From Nitzschia sp. DOCU1 (taxonomy: Eukaryota; Bacillariophyta; Bacillariophyceae; Bacillariales; Bacillariaceae), in assembly GCA_951394045.1 (NCBI GenBank), contig OX595992.1, positions 310,001 through 374,000 of the forward strand: a stretch of DNA of 64,000 nt. Reading direction: 5' to 3'. Numbering within the stretch: position 1 is the stretch's first letter; every line of letters begins with the position of its first letter. Made by a program: the position numbers and the translations under genes. Positions 41,618 to 51,604 of this stretch are shown here, one piece after another. The notes beneath the pieces were generated by a model, which made no database searches, had not been told where the DNA came from, and saw only the letters and a list, made by a program, of their open reading frames with translations.

Positions 41618-43906
41618 ATGTTGCCACAATCCAATATGAAGACATCCAACTTTGACAAGCTCGTGAAAGTCGAAAGTGGGGAGAAACCTGTCGCAGAAAA
41701 ACTCAAGGACTCCTACGTTCAGTTCCAGCCGCTGGAAGGCGACAAGGAAGTCGTGGCCCGGATGATCCTCACCCCGGGCGAAGCATCGCCAGTTACATCC
41801 GAGGCATCCACCAACAGTTCTATTGCATCAATTTTCAACCGAGCTAATAAGGTGTTGATGACTTCAGTCGTTGACTCAAATCTTTTGGTGTCGTCGCGAA
41901 AAGAACGTCCGAAGGTGAAACGCTCCAACTCTTGGTCAGGAAGAGAAGAACGAACGCTCCCTCAGTCCTCCATCGGAGATGTCACCTATCCTCCAAAGCC
42001 GCAGTCCTCCCGCACTGCCTTTGAAAGTGGGAAAAGACGAAACGGAGATCTTTCTATATCAGAGCACGGTACTGGAACTATTCCTCTCAAGATGCCGCAA
42101 TCTTTCGAGCGTGGCCATAAGCTTCCTTTCCGGCAAACAAATGGGGGAGTTGAAAGACAAAACCGTAATCGTGAGCTTTCCATGTCGGAACACTCAACAC
42201 CCCGTAACTCGTTGGCTAAGCGTTTCACTAAGGGAACTGACTTACTTACGCAGAAAACGAGGAAAGCACTAGGGGTGGTAAAAGACAAGCTGAAGATGCC
42301 CCCATCGCGGAAGGAAACTGTCAAAAGAGAACTCCTAGAGAATTCGGCTGCGCTGTGTGAACAAACTGGGAAGCTCATGGAGGCACCTTCGGTGATTCAA
42401 ATCGATAAACTTTCACACAGTGGCATTTTGACTCGGTCGCTGTCGCTTACAGATCTTATGGTGGAATCGGATAGCGAGGATGGAACAGATAAGAACAACG
42501 CAGCAGAGAAAAAGGAGGACAAACCGCAGACGTCGAATATAGCTACATCGCAATCGCGTCCAAAGTCGAAGTCTCGGTCAAAGAACCACGACATGCTTTC
42601 AGCCTCCGAGCACGTTCCCCGGGTGACTTCGGTACGCTCACAAGTGCGACGAAAGCCCCGTAGATCGGGAACCTTGTTGCAAACTCGATCCACGATGGCG
42701 CAGCGAGGGTGTGCCTTGGAGTCGATTCCAACAGACAAACTTCCAACTGTCGCATTGACAGCTAACGAAGATCTAGATGCTGCACATACTTCCAAGGTCA
42801 AGAAAAGACGACCTAGAACCAAGGACGCCCTCATTCAATCAGAGCACATTCCCTCTCAGTCGAAGCAAGTTCGGCGGCCTTCTGGATCCTCATGGAGTGA
42901 CTTGACTCTGACATATGATTTCGCTGACGATGATGATGACGATGAATTTGCTTCTGACAAGCCGAGTTTCAATCCCCACTTTAGTTGGGACTTGGACCAA
43001 CTCGTGGACATGGAGAAACTTCTTGACGAGGAAGCTGAGAAGGTAGGAACCAAGAAAGACAAGCTGACGAAAGCTGTCGCGCAGGTCACGAAGAGAATCA
43101 GGGGATCGAGCAAGAACAAGCCGCCTGGGCAGAACTCTTCCTTCAACGACAGCACTGCTATTGTGTGCGAGTTTAACGATTCCTATCAAACAGACTTCGT
43201 CTTGGAAAGCATCGGATCTGGCCTTTCTGCGTCGAGACGATACTCGTGTTCGAGTGGGGGGTCGAATGAGTTGTTGGATCCGGCTGCACCGTTTGCCGAG
43301 GATGATGGAAGGCCTCCACTCTCTGGTAGGCGCTTGAGTTCTAGTGGAAGATCAAGCAGCAAACTCGATCAGAGCAGCGAGCTCATGGAGCGCCAGGGCT
43401 CGTCACGGAGCGTTTTAAGCCCTGCTAGTAGGCGTCCTTCGTCCTCCCGATCTCGGCGACCATCCGGTGGTCCTGATGGGGTGGATAATACCGTCTCGCC
43501 ACCTCTGACCCCTAGGACGCCAAGGTCATCCTCGGCCCGACGTAGGAGAAGCAGCATGGGACACGGTGATAGCCCTGACAAGAAGCCCTCTTCTTGGCGT
43601 GAGCTATACAACCAATCGCCCAGGCAAGGTGGAAATGCTCCCCAATCAAGCTCTCGTCCAAAGCGGTCACCACGGTCGAGGGGCACTAGACCTCCCAGTC
43701 GACAGTCAAGTGCTGAAAACATTTCATCGCCGGCGCACGAAGGACTTGCTGACGAACGTGAATCCAAAAGTGAGGAGTTCACAAGCCCAACCACCTCGTC
43801 CACGCAACGTCGCCCATCGAGCAGGCGCTCCTCGATGGAAAACTCCAAGCGACGCAGCTTGGCTCTCAAGCCCGGGGCCCCAGATTTGGAGTCGTTTCAT
43901 TGGTGA
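41618..43906 (+). CDS. Large disordered RRxS-rich protein with SEH motifs
   Basis: 762 aa, single exon. Largely disordered and basic, with dense RRxS sites (VKRSNSW, RRYSCSS, RRPSSSR, RRRRSSMGH, RRSSMENSKRRS). A short motif recurs four times: DLSISEHGT, ELSMSEHST, MLSASEHVP and LIQSEHIP, each preceded by basic residues. A short acidic stretch (DDDDDDEF) precedes a predicted amphipathic segment LDQLVDMEKLLDEEAEKV. No enzyme domain. Composition resembles the gene at 33984, so the two may be distant members of one family of phosphoproteins. Confidence 0.72.
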   Translation: MLPQSNMKTSNFDKLVKVESGEKPVAEKLKDSYVQFQPLEGDKEVVARMILTPGEASPVTSEASTNSSIASIFNRANKVLMTSVVDSNLLVSSRKERPKVKRSNSWSGREERTLPQSSIGDVTYPPKPQSSRTAFESGKRRNGDLSISEHGTGTIPLKMPQSFERGHKLPFRQTNGGVERQNRNRELSMSEHSTPRNSLAKRFTKGTDLLTQKTRKALGVVKDKLKMPPSRKETVKRELLENSAALCEQTGKLMEAPSVIQIDKLSHSGILTRSLSLTDLMVESDSEDGTDKNNAAEKKEDKPQTSNIATSQSRPKSKSRSKNHDMLSASEHVPRVTSVRSQVRRKPRRSGTLLQTRSTMAQRGCALESIPTDKLPTVALTANEDLDAAHTSKVKKRRPRTKDALIQSEHIPSQSKQVRRPSGSSWSDLTLTYDFADDDDDDEFASDKPSFNPHFSWDLDQLVDMEKLLDEEAEKVGTKKDKLTKAVAQVTKRIRGSSKNKPPGQNSSFNDSTAIVCEFNDSYQTDFVLESIGSGLSASRRYSCSSGGSNELLDPAAPFAEDDGRPPLSGRRLSSSGRSSSKLDQSSELMERQGSSRSVLSPASRRPSSSRSRRPSGGPDGVDNTVSPPLTPRTPRSSSARRRRSSMGHGDSPDKKPSSWRELYNQSPRQGGNAPQSSSRPKRSPRSRGTRPPSRQSSAENISSPAHEGLADERESKSEEFTSPTTSSTQRRPSSRRSSMENSKRRSLALKPGAPDLESFHW

Positions 43907-43955
43907 CGATGCTGCCTCTAGCTGAAATGCCGAAATGTGGTTCGACGCATGCACC

Positions 43956-44492
43956 TCATGCCGAAACCACGTCTTTCCATGAGATAGCATGGCAAATACT
44001 AGATTCTTGTAAAAAAACTTCCCCCAAAACATAGCTCATATGATGGGTCTGGCTGCAGTGTTGAAAATCGTGCTGATGCTCGTCGGAAAAGACCGCGGTC
44101 AGGTAAAGGAGGTACTTGAGTGTGCCTTCTTTCCGCCGCCCACCCCTGACACTGAGCGATGAAAGAGTGGCATTCCTCGTGAGTTGCTTTGCTGCCATGG
44201 GCGATTCCAACAATTGGGTGCCATCAGGGGCCATTATATCCTCCCGATCCATTTGATGTGCCAGTTGATACTGCTGAAATCCAAGCAGCACGATCGTGCC
44301 CAGAATGACAAATATTGTAAGATCCACCAGACGGTGCTCTATAGAATGCGGCTTTTTCCTCTTGAGGGGCTTTGAGGACATGGCAAAGGCGGCCTCGGGC
44401 GTTGGGGTAAGATCTTCCGCACGATGGGACGTCCACGTCAACAGCCCCTTTGCGGGTGCGTGCCACTTCGTTTCACCCTTCCTCACGACCAT
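43956..44492 (-). CDS. Small single-pass membrane protein, unknown
   Basis: Up to 178 aa. A basic segment (KPLKRKKPHSIEHR) precedes one transmembrane helix (LVDLTIFVILGTIVLLGF), then a luminal or outer tail with LSVRGGRRKEG. The start could be the first ATG or the inner MSSKPLKRKK. A protein-level match to a decayed copy at 50315-50530 (RAxDxxPxPEx...AMS...LRSQLPHSTVRRLLDF; SVRCCRRKQG) shows the frame has been conserved at some time, supporting coding. Family not recognised; the layout fits a type II membrane protein stub. Confidence 0.5.
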   Translation of the reverse strand: MVVRKGETKWHAPAKGLLTWTSHRAEDLTPTPEAAFAMSSKPLKRKKPHSIEHRLVDLTIFVILGTIVLLGFQQYQLAHQMDREDIMAPDGTQLLESPMAAKQLTRNATLSSLSVRGGRRKEGTLKYLLYLTAVFSDEHQHDFQHCSQTHHMSYVLGEVFLQESSICHAISWKDVVSA

Positions 44493-45268
44493 CCTCTTGG
44501 AACACTAGAATACGATTCTCATATTCAGAGGATCGGCCCTTCTGGTGCACTTTTGGAGGGTATAGATACTGTTTGCCATCGCCGACTCTTGTCACGATGG
44601 GCCTCAGAGATCTTTTACGCATCATCTTCCCCCATTGTTTGTTTCCAGCGAAAAACGTTCGATACTGGACAATACGTATGTCGCGTACATACGAACATCT
44701 CACTACATAGCCCCAAATCGAAATGCTGACGTCAAAGAAAGGTACGAACGTCGCACCCGGAGGAAAGTGAACGATAGAAAGATATGTCGAACCCGGAGGT
44801 GGGAGCCTTCAAGCGCCAATCGAAACACAGAAAAGATACTTCAACCTTTGAAGAACTGCCAGATCGGATATCTTCGGATCTGTCCCCAAACCCCCACGAG
44901 CAAGAACGAATCCTCATCGATGGTGGAGTCAATGGAAACACGTCGAAACGTAATCTTGGCGCCCCTTTTTCGCAACAGGCATGAATTCGAAATAGGAAAA
45001 CAGGGCTACAGTAATGCAATAAAGGTCTTGGTTGCTAGAAGTAATAATAGCGACATTTTAGCATATCCAATCATAGAATAGAACCAGCAAGAACGAGCGA
45101 TTCCGTCGACATTTCCGCACCACTTTGCGTTCGATGAAGCTAGCAGTTGACATTGAGGGAACGAAACCAAGACGTTTATAGGCAAACTTAGCTATTTGGT
45201 TTCGGCTTCCATACTTTAGTACTGTTTCGTAGTACTAAGTATGCTGCGTCCTCCTTTGCCTGGTCTGC
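44493..45268. repeat. Duplicated flank block downstream of FCP gene 1
   Basis: Sequence related to the DNA around the other FCP genes. ACCCGGAGG motifs at 44755 and 44791 match those at 46059, 47097 and 48531. The stretch 45060-45268 (TTCGATGAAGCTAG, GAGGGAACGAAACCAAGA, TTCGTAGTACTAAGTA) is the FCP 3' flank, also found at 46210-46400 and 48760-48945. No gene. Confidence 0.7.
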
Positions 45269-45856
45269 TTATTTGTAAAGGAAGGGAAGACCAGTGATCA
45301 AGTTTTCGAGGCCATCGTATCCAGGGTGGAAGAAGTTCTGGCTGTCGTGTCGGAGAAGCTCAAGGATCGCAAGCATGGCAAGGCGTCCGTGTTGGAGCTC
45401 TTGGGTCTTGCGTTCTTCTTCCTTGGCACCAAGGTCGGGCTTGCCGATATCAAAGTTTCCAAGAACGCCCCAGAAGTCAACGGCGCCAATGAAGAAAATC
45501 ATCTGGAGCCAGCCACCAGCTGGGATCTGGCCGATAGCGGCAACACCGTTGGGGATGGTGTCGGTGGAAACTCCTCCGGGGATGAACTCGTAGTGGGCAC
45601 GAGTGATTTCAGGGACAATGTATCCAATCACAGCAAGCTGGGCAACGCGGCCGTGCTTGAGTTCGGCGGCACGGTATTGATCGAACGTTTCTTGGTCGAT
45701 ATCCTTGGAAAGGCCCAAAGGATCCCAGAATCCAGTAGGGGGGAGGGCACCAAGCTCATTCTCGTAAGAGTTGATGGCCGTGGAAGTTCTGGCAACCTTG
45801 GCAGGAGCGAAGGCAGCGGCAGAGGCGACAAGGGAGGCAAGGACGGCGGTCTTCAT
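45269..45856 (-). CDS. Fucoxanthin-chlorophyll a/c protein (FCP 1)
   Basis: 195 aa, no intron. Light-harvesting antenna protein of the plastid thylakoid. The N-terminus MKTAVLASLVASAAAFAPAK is a signal peptide plus AAAF motif. Three membrane helices follow the LHC pattern: helix 1 ELKHGRVAQLAVIGYIV, helix 2 LQMIFFIGAVDFWG, helix 3 QELQHGRLAMLAILELL; the ExxHxR and related residues bind chlorophyll and pair helices 1 and 3. The ATG was set at MKTAV, as in the other copies. It differs more from FCP 2 and FCP 3 than they do from each other. Confidence 0.95.
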   Translation of the reverse strand: MKTAVLASLVASAAAFAPAKVARTSTAINSYENELGALPPTGFWDPLGLSKDIDQETFDQYRAAELKHGRVAQLAVIGYIVPEITRAHYEFIPGGVSTDTIPNGVAAIGQIPAGGWLQMIFFIGAVDFWGVLGNFDIGKPDLGAKEEERKTQELQHGRLAMLAILELLRHDSQNFFHPGYDGLENLITGLPFLYK

Positions 45857-45895
45857 TTTGACTGTTTTCGAAGATGAGCTCGGACGAATTGTGAG
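45857..45895 (-). promoter_or_regulatory. Conserved FCP 5' leader
   Basis: About 38 bp directly before the ATG, nearly identical in all four FCP genes (on the gene strand CTCACAATTCGTCCGAGCTC then CTTCGAAAACAGT). Probably 5' UTR or core promoter; the transcription start is not known. Confidence 0.7.
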
Positions 45896-46009
45896 GTCTT
45901 GAAGGAACACCCAACGAGGGCGCCGGATGATTTGGGAATTTTAGTCAGAGAAGTCATATGGCTTCGCCACGTCGCATATTGGAACGTTGCCAATTTGTTT
46001 TCGAAAGTT

Positions 46010-46400
46010 GTTGACGTGGCGAGCCTACGACCAATGGAAACACAGAAAGATATTGCACACCCGGAGGTAGGCGCTTCAACATATGACGAACTGCCCGGAG
46101 AGATCTTTGGATTGCTGTCCCCAGCTCCCCCCAAGCGAAAAAACGAATTCGAAATAGGAAAACAGGGCTGCAGCAATGGCTTGGTAGTTGGTAGTAATAG
46201 AAGCGATATTTACATATCCAATCCTATAGCATGAGCGATTCCTTTGATATCTCCGCAATCTGCGTTCGATGAAGCTAGTAGTTGGCATTGAGGGAACGAA
46301 ACCAAGAAGTCTATAGTCAAATTTAACTAGTTGGTTTCGGCGTCCATACTTCAGTAATGTTTCGTAGTACTAAGTAGGCCGCGTCCTCCTTTGCCCGCTC
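46010..46400. repeat. FCP flank block (upstream of FCP 1, downstream of FCP 2)
   Basis: Carries TTGTTGACGTGGC, CCAATGGAAACACA and CACACCCGGAGGTAGGCGCT, repeated near 48478-48545. The part from 46210 to 46400 is the FCP 3' flank copy. The GACGTGGC and CCAAT-like motifs are candidate FCP 1 promoter elements. Confidence 0.7.
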
Positions 46401-46403
46401 TGC

Positions 46404-46994
46404 TTAGTTTCCGTAAAGGAAGGGAAGACCAGTGATCAAGTTGTCAAGGCCATCGAATCCAGGCTGGACAAAGTTCTGGCTGTCGTGACGGAGAAGCTCA
46501 AGGCTGGCAAGCATGGCAAGGCGTCCGTGTTGGAGCTCTTGGGTCTTGCGTTCTTCCTCCTTGTCACCAAGGTCGGGCATGCCGAACGCAAAGCTTCCGA
46601 GGTAGCCATAATAGTCAACGGCACCAATGAAGAAGATCATCTGGGCCCAGCCAAGAGCGGGGATCTCGGCGATAGCGGCAACACCGTTGGGGATGCTGTC
46701 GGTGGAAACTCCTCCGGGGATGAACTCGTAGTGGGCACGGGTGAATTCAGGGACAACGTATCCAACCACAGCAAGCATGGCAACGCGGCCGTGCTTGAGT
46801 TCGGCGGTGCGGTACTGATCGAAAGTGTCTTGGTCGATATCCTTGGAAAGGCCAAGGGGATCAAAGAATCCAACCGGAGGAAGGACACCAAGCTCATTCT
46901 CGTAAGAGTTGATGGCGGTGGTCTTGGCGGCTTGCTTGGCAGGAGCGAAAGCAGCGGCAGAGGCGACAAGGGAGGCAAGGACGGCGGTCTTCAT
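46404..46994 (-). CDS. Fucoxanthin-chlorophyll a/c protein (FCP 2)
   Basis: 196 aa, no intron. Same design as FCP 1: signal plus AAAF motif, helix 1 ELKHGRVAMLAVVGYVV, helix 2 AQMIFFIGAVDYYG, helix 3 QELQHGRLAMLASLELL. It differs from FCP 3 at only four residues (three in the helix 1 region, one Ala/Glu before GMPDLG), and their 3' flanks are also nearly identical. That indicates recent duplication or gene conversion. Confidence 0.95.
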   Translation of the reverse strand: MKTAVLASLVASAAAFAPAKQAAKTTAINSYENELGVLPPVGFFDPLGLSKDIDQDTFDQYRTAELKHGRVAMLAVVGYVVPEFTRAHYEFIPGGVSTDSIPNGVAAIAEIPALGWAQMIFFIGAVDYYGYLGSFAFGMPDLGDKEEERKTQELQHGRLAMLASLELLRHDSQNFVQPGFDGLDNLITGLPFLYGN

Positions 46995-47033
46995 GTTAAC
47001 TGTTTTCGAAGGTGAGCTCGGACGAATTGTGAG
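46995..47033 (-). promoter_or_regulatory. Conserved FCP 5' leader
   Basis: Same leader as before FCP 1, with GGTGAGCTC in place of GATGAGCTC on the plus strand. An ACCCGGAGGT motif lies about 100 bp upstream of the ATG, at 47097-47106. Confidence 0.7.
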
Positions 47034-48948
47034 CATTTTGGAACCAATTTCTGTTTTGAAGATCCGTCCCAATTTCTGTTTTCAAGATAGGTTAACACCC
47101 GGAGGTGGGCACTTCGACCTATGACGTACTGGTACCTGGTACTGTCTGTACGATGACTGCCAGGTGATGACATCGGAATGCAATCCCCAAGTCCCCCGAG
47201 CGGAGCGGAAAGGGTGGACCGGCGCGTGCATTTAGAAAATACAGCTGACCGGCGATTCTTTAGCCAGGTTATGAGCCTGTATCTTCACTGTTTTGACTAC
47301 TTTTCGCGCCAAAATTTCGGAGGGAAAAACGCACCGCCGCCGCGAAATCTTTATCGCACATAAAAACACGACAGCACGATGGTCGACGATGAACAAACAA
47401 TGCCTCCACAATTCCATCCCTTCTGCAGCGAACAGGCTTGGATCTTGCTAGTCCCAACTTGATGCGCCTGGAGGGCAAACGAAACATCGGAGGCTTTAGA
47501 AAATGTGGGGGCTGCGTTGAAAGAGGGCAGTGGCAATGCATATCCGCCAAAACGATGCGGGCGGAAGCGTCGCAATCGAAGAAAATATACCACGATAGCA
47601 TTCACATGAGCCCATTTGGGCCTTGTCCATTTTGTAGGATACCTGTGCGAGCGGGCTGCAAATTTCTTCCTGGATCAGAGCGACAACGATTGGGCGGGGC
47701 ACAACTACTACATGATGGGCCAGGCGTTGTGCTATACGAAGACTCAGATGCTTTGTGCAAGGCGAGGCGGATGAAGAGGGAATATGCTGATTTGCTCAAG
47801 TGTAAAAATTTGTGGGGGAAAGCTACCACGTCTTTGAATGGGCGGGGTGGCCAAGATATACTTTGGAGCATGTCGACATGCTGAAAGAGATGATCTGGGA
47901 GGTTGTAATAGGCTGTTGACCTGCAAAATGCAATGTGTTGAATTCAAGTTTGGATTGGACTTGGAACCACAGCAATTCCACCCGGATACAATTTGATAGC
48001 ATCGAAATTTCCAGTCGAAGCGGGATCTGTTCATATCGAATAGTTGGAATAAGGTGTTTCGCATGTTTCATTTGTATTTGTGGCCGGCATTATACGCGAA
48101 AGGTATCAATGCTACGCTGAACATTTACTTGTGTAAACACTGAGTGTTATATTATTTGTAGCATTGTAAATGTAGAATCCCAATTCCACGGTATCCAGAT
48201 CAATAACCCAGCCCACAAAACTCACCAACAGACTGCCGGCAGAAGTAGCCATACTGCTGGTGGCTGCCACCAAAATAGCCCGAGACGATACTACTAAATA
48301 GAGCAGGACAATGACAGCTGGCTGCTGCCACTACTTCTACTAGCTAATACTAATACTTTGCATGCTGCCGCTGCTATGTATGGATCTAGTGATAAAACGC
48401 AGCCGCAATTCCCCGCCCCACGCCATGATTTCCCCATTTTCTTCTCCCCGGAAAGTTGCCAATTTGTTGTTTTCAAAAGTTGTTGACGTGGCCAGCCTAC
48501 AACCAATGGAAACACACCCAGATATTCCACACCCGGAGGTAGGCGCTTACCTATGACGAACTGCCAGGTGATATGGGAATGCCATCCCCAAATCACCCCG
48601 CGCGAAAGAACGAACTTCATCTGTGGTCGAGTCGATGGGAAACTCGTTGAAAATGAGATATCGGCAACAGTTGTTGTCATTGAAAAGGAATGACAGGAGT
48701 TCGAAATTGGAAAACCAGGGCTGGCTTGGTTGCTAGTAGTAATAGAAGCGATATTTGCATATCCAATCCTATACCATGAGCGATTCCTTTGATATCTCCG
48801 CACTTTGCGTTCGATGAAGCTAGTAGTTGGCATTGAGGGAACGAAACCAAGAAGTCTATAGTCAAATTTAACTCGTTGGTTTCGGCGTCCATACTTCAGT
48901 AATGTTTCGTAGTACTAAGTAGGCCGCGTCCTCCTTTGCCCGCTCTGC
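47034..48948. other. FCP intergenic region with an orphan promoter-like block
   Basis: 1.9 kb. 47097-47215 resembles 48531-48610 (CCCGGAGGT, TATGACG, GCCAGGTGAT, AATGC). The second copy has no FCP gene to its left at a normal distance. From 48690 to 48945 is the FCP 3 downstream flank. A plus-strand ORF at 47438-47884 (148 codons, several Cys) has no recognised domain and I do not call it. Confidence 0.55.
48478..48945. repeat. FCP flank block (downstream of FCP 3)
   Basis: Close copy of 46010-46400: GTTGTTGACGTGGCCAGCCT, CCAATGGAAACACA, ACACCCGGAGGTAGGCGCTT, then the 3' flank (GAGCGATTCCTTTGATATCT, GAAGTCTATAGTCAAATTTA). Confidence 0.8.
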
Positions 48949-49539
48949 TTAGTTTCCGTAAAGGAAGGGAAGACCAGTGATCAAGTTGTCAAGGCCATCG
49001 AATCCAGGCTGGACAAAGTTCTGGCTGTCGTGACGGAGAAGCTCAAGGCTGGCAAGCATGGCAAGGCGTCCGTGTTGGAGCTCTTGGGTCTTGCGTTCTT
49101 CCTCCTTGTCACCAAGGTCGGGCATGCCGAACTCAAAGCTTCCGAGGTAGCCATAATAGTCAACGGCACCAATGAAGAAGATCATCTGGGCCCAGCCAAG
49201 AGCGGGGATCTCGGCGATAGCGGCAACACCGTTGGGGATGCTGTCGGTGGAAACTCCTCCGGGGATGAACTCGTAGTGGGCACGGGTGACTTCAGGGACA
49301 ATGTATCCAATCACAGCAAGCATGGCAACGCGGCCGTGCTTGAGTTCGGCGGTGCGGTACTGATCGAAAGTGTCTTGGTCGATATCCTTGGAAAGGCCAA
49401 GGGGATCAAAGAATCCAACCGGAGGAAGGACACCAAGCTCATTCTCGTAAGAGTTGATGGCGGTGGTCTTGGCGGCTTGCTTGGCAGGAGCGAAAGCAGC
49501 GGCAGAGGCGACAAGGGAGGCAAGGACGGCGGTCTTCAT
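48949..49539 (-). CDS. Fucoxanthin-chlorophyll a/c protein (FCP 3)
   Basis: 196 aa, no intron, near-identical to FCP 2. Helix 1 reads ELKHGRVAMLAVIGYIVPE, which matches FCP 1 at the two Ile positions, suggesting patchy exchange among the three. Plastid targeting and chlorophyll-binding residues are as in the other copies. The near-identity to FCP 2 stops just upstream of the leader, where its upstream DNA differs. Confidence 0.95.
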   Translation of the reverse strand: MKTAVLASLVASAAAFAPAKQAAKTTAINSYENELGVLPPVGFFDPLGLSKDIDQDTFDQYRTAELKHGRVAMLAVIGYIVPEVTRAHYEFIPGGVSTDSIPNGVAAIAEIPALGWAQMIFFIGAVDYYGYLGSFEFGMPDLGDKEEERKTQELQHGRLAMLASLELLRHDSQNFVQPGFDGLDNLITGLPFLYGN

Positions 49540-49578
49540 GTTAACTGTTTTCGAAGATGAGCTCGGACGAATTGTGAG
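49540..49578 (-). promoter_or_regulatory. Conserved FCP 5' leader
   Basis: Same leader element directly before the ATG. Unlike FCP 1 and 2, no ACCCGGAGGT block is seen in the next 250 bp upstream. Confidence 0.7.
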
Positions 49579-51225
49579 CATGTTTTTAGAACGTTGCCAA
49601 TCTTGTTTTAAAGTCATGGCGTATCTTTACAAAAAGTATCTTCAAGAGCAACCGGAAAGGAGAGGCCCGGATGAAATCTATTCGACGGTTATAACGGCCT
49701 TCTAGCACCATGGTTGTGAATAGCGGTGCCGGATCGCTTACTTTTATTGATATTGTCCACCATCGGCGGAAGGCTTCCGAATTTATTCATGCTCGTACAG
49801 AAATTCTTTCAGGTGCATAGTAGTGTACAGTAGGAAGTCGTCGTGTCATTGACAGTCAACGCCCCTTTAGCCCGGTGGAGAATGCGTCGGAATACCAGCA
49901 AGTACCGGTATGGGGCTTCCTTCCGCGTTATTGTTCCGGGACAGCGTAGCGTGGTATCTTTAGCGCGCGCGATAAGTCCGAAAAATACATCTTGGACACA
50001 AAATCTCGATCTTCAACACTTGCATCCTCCCCACGACCATGACGTTTGCATTTTACCTTCCTGCGGACACATGGAAAGGAGTCACGTCAATGTAGGGGAT
50101 CGCTGCCCCATTCAGGGTGACATAAGCTGTATTTTCCATAGGTTGTATTATTCGCAAACAAGTTTCGAACAAATGAAATGATGTATTCGTCAACTTCCGA
50201 GTTGTTATTCGAAACGATGAGAACCTCGGAAGTTTTGGTCTACTCAACAAAGTTCGACAGTAGTGTCGCAACATTGCTGAAAGACCGTCATCGGGTAAAG
50301 AAGGCATTCGGCACTTAGGTATGTCCCTGTTTTCGCCGGCAACACCTGACGCTAAAAGAAAAATCCAGCAGACGGCGCACTGTGGAATGCGGTAACTGGC
50401 TCCTGAGGCAGTTTGGTGACATGGCAATGGAGACCTCGGGCGCTGGGGCAGAATCGTTCGCCCGCTGGAGCGTTCTTGACAACAGCCTCATCACGGGTTC
50501 GGACAGCTTCCTTCCACCCTTCCTCAGGAGAATCCCCTTGTCGGCACAGTGGTCTACGACCGATTCCCATATTCAGATATGTATTGCATTCATTGCATTT
50601 TTGCAATGTACATCAATCATTTCCCGACGCTGACATTCATCATAATGTGCTGTCGTCGGATGAATTTCAGAAAAGTTGGCAGGGGAAAAATGGGACCATG
50701 CCCAAAAATGCGGAAATATGCCGGCCCATGCTACGACGGCAGCAAGGAATCTATGTAGTCATTGAAGCAAGATGGATAGCATGCATACGTGGACCCAAAT
50801 CCAACAGCTGGAAGATAAAGATACTTTCTAACGGGAGGTCCCTTCAACCAATGAAACTGGTTCCAAATATCATCAGGACGTAACTACCGAGAAAAGGAAT
50901 CGCATCCGTCGTCGAGATAAGCAAAACCCGTCGAAAATAATCTCGTCGCCCCTTCTACCTCGCGACGAGTGGCAGCCAAGAGATTCTGTCGGACGGTCGT
51001 TGCTGGTGGATCAATATCATTTTCAAGGATGAATGAGATGGTCGTGCATGACATTTATTTGCAAATCCAACTACTACGGAAATAGATGGGTACCACTCCA
51101 CATGTTTTTACGTTCTTCGGCCGAAACAAAAGATAATGGGATGCAGTGAGTATAAGACATTGCCTAGAGCATCATTAAGCAGTGTATGTACCAATTCTCA
51201 ACCATCATGCCTTGCAAGCAGAAAC
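49579..51225. other. FCP intergenic region with a membrane-ORF relic
   Basis: 1.6 kb between FCP 3 and FCP 4. Holds the relic at 50315-50530. Other ORFs are short and unsupported. Confidence 0.5.
50315..50530 (-). pseudogene. Decayed copy of the membrane protein at 43956-44492
   Basis: Reading the minus strand through 50422 gives RANDSAPAPEVSIAM, then SPNCLRSQLPHSTVRRLLDFSF, then SVRCCRRKQGHT and a TAA at 50317-50315. This aligns with RAEDLTPTPEAAFAM, SSKPLKRKKPHSIEHRLVDL and SVRGGRRKEG of the 43956 gene. The transmembrane segment and about 50 residues after it are missing. Flanks also match (TTCACCCTTCCTCA / TCCACCCTTCCTCA). Confidence 0.65.
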
Positions 51226-51304
51226 TTAAACAAGGTGTCCGATGATGGGAAGCTCAGGGTCGTATCCAAGGGGAACAATTTCTTCGTGGACCATAAGTCC
51301 CAAA

Positions 51305-51339
<35 letters not shown>

Positions 51340-51571
51340 GATGGCACGCTTGGAGAGCTTGGCATCTTCGTCAAGGGAGTCCCATCCGAAATCGATGTAT
51401 CCGTTACGGAAGTCACCGACGAACTCGTTTCCGGTTCCCTCAATATCACGCATGACGGCAATTTCCAAAATACCAATGAAGGCAATCAATTGGACCAAGC
51501 CAGCGGTGGGGATGGAGTTGGGTCCGACAAGGGCAGCGATACCGTTGGGGAAGGAGTCGAAAGAGTCTCCA

Positions 51572-51604
<33 letters not shown>

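Noticed and set aside
47438..47884. Plus-strand ORF of 148 codons with CPFC and other Cys
   Set aside because: No family recognised, overlapping open frames on the other strand, and it lies in a duplicated intergenic stretch.
48294..48833. 179-codon minus-strand ORF
   Set aside because: It runs through the duplicated FCP flank and diverges or breaks in the homologous copies, so it is not conserved as coding.
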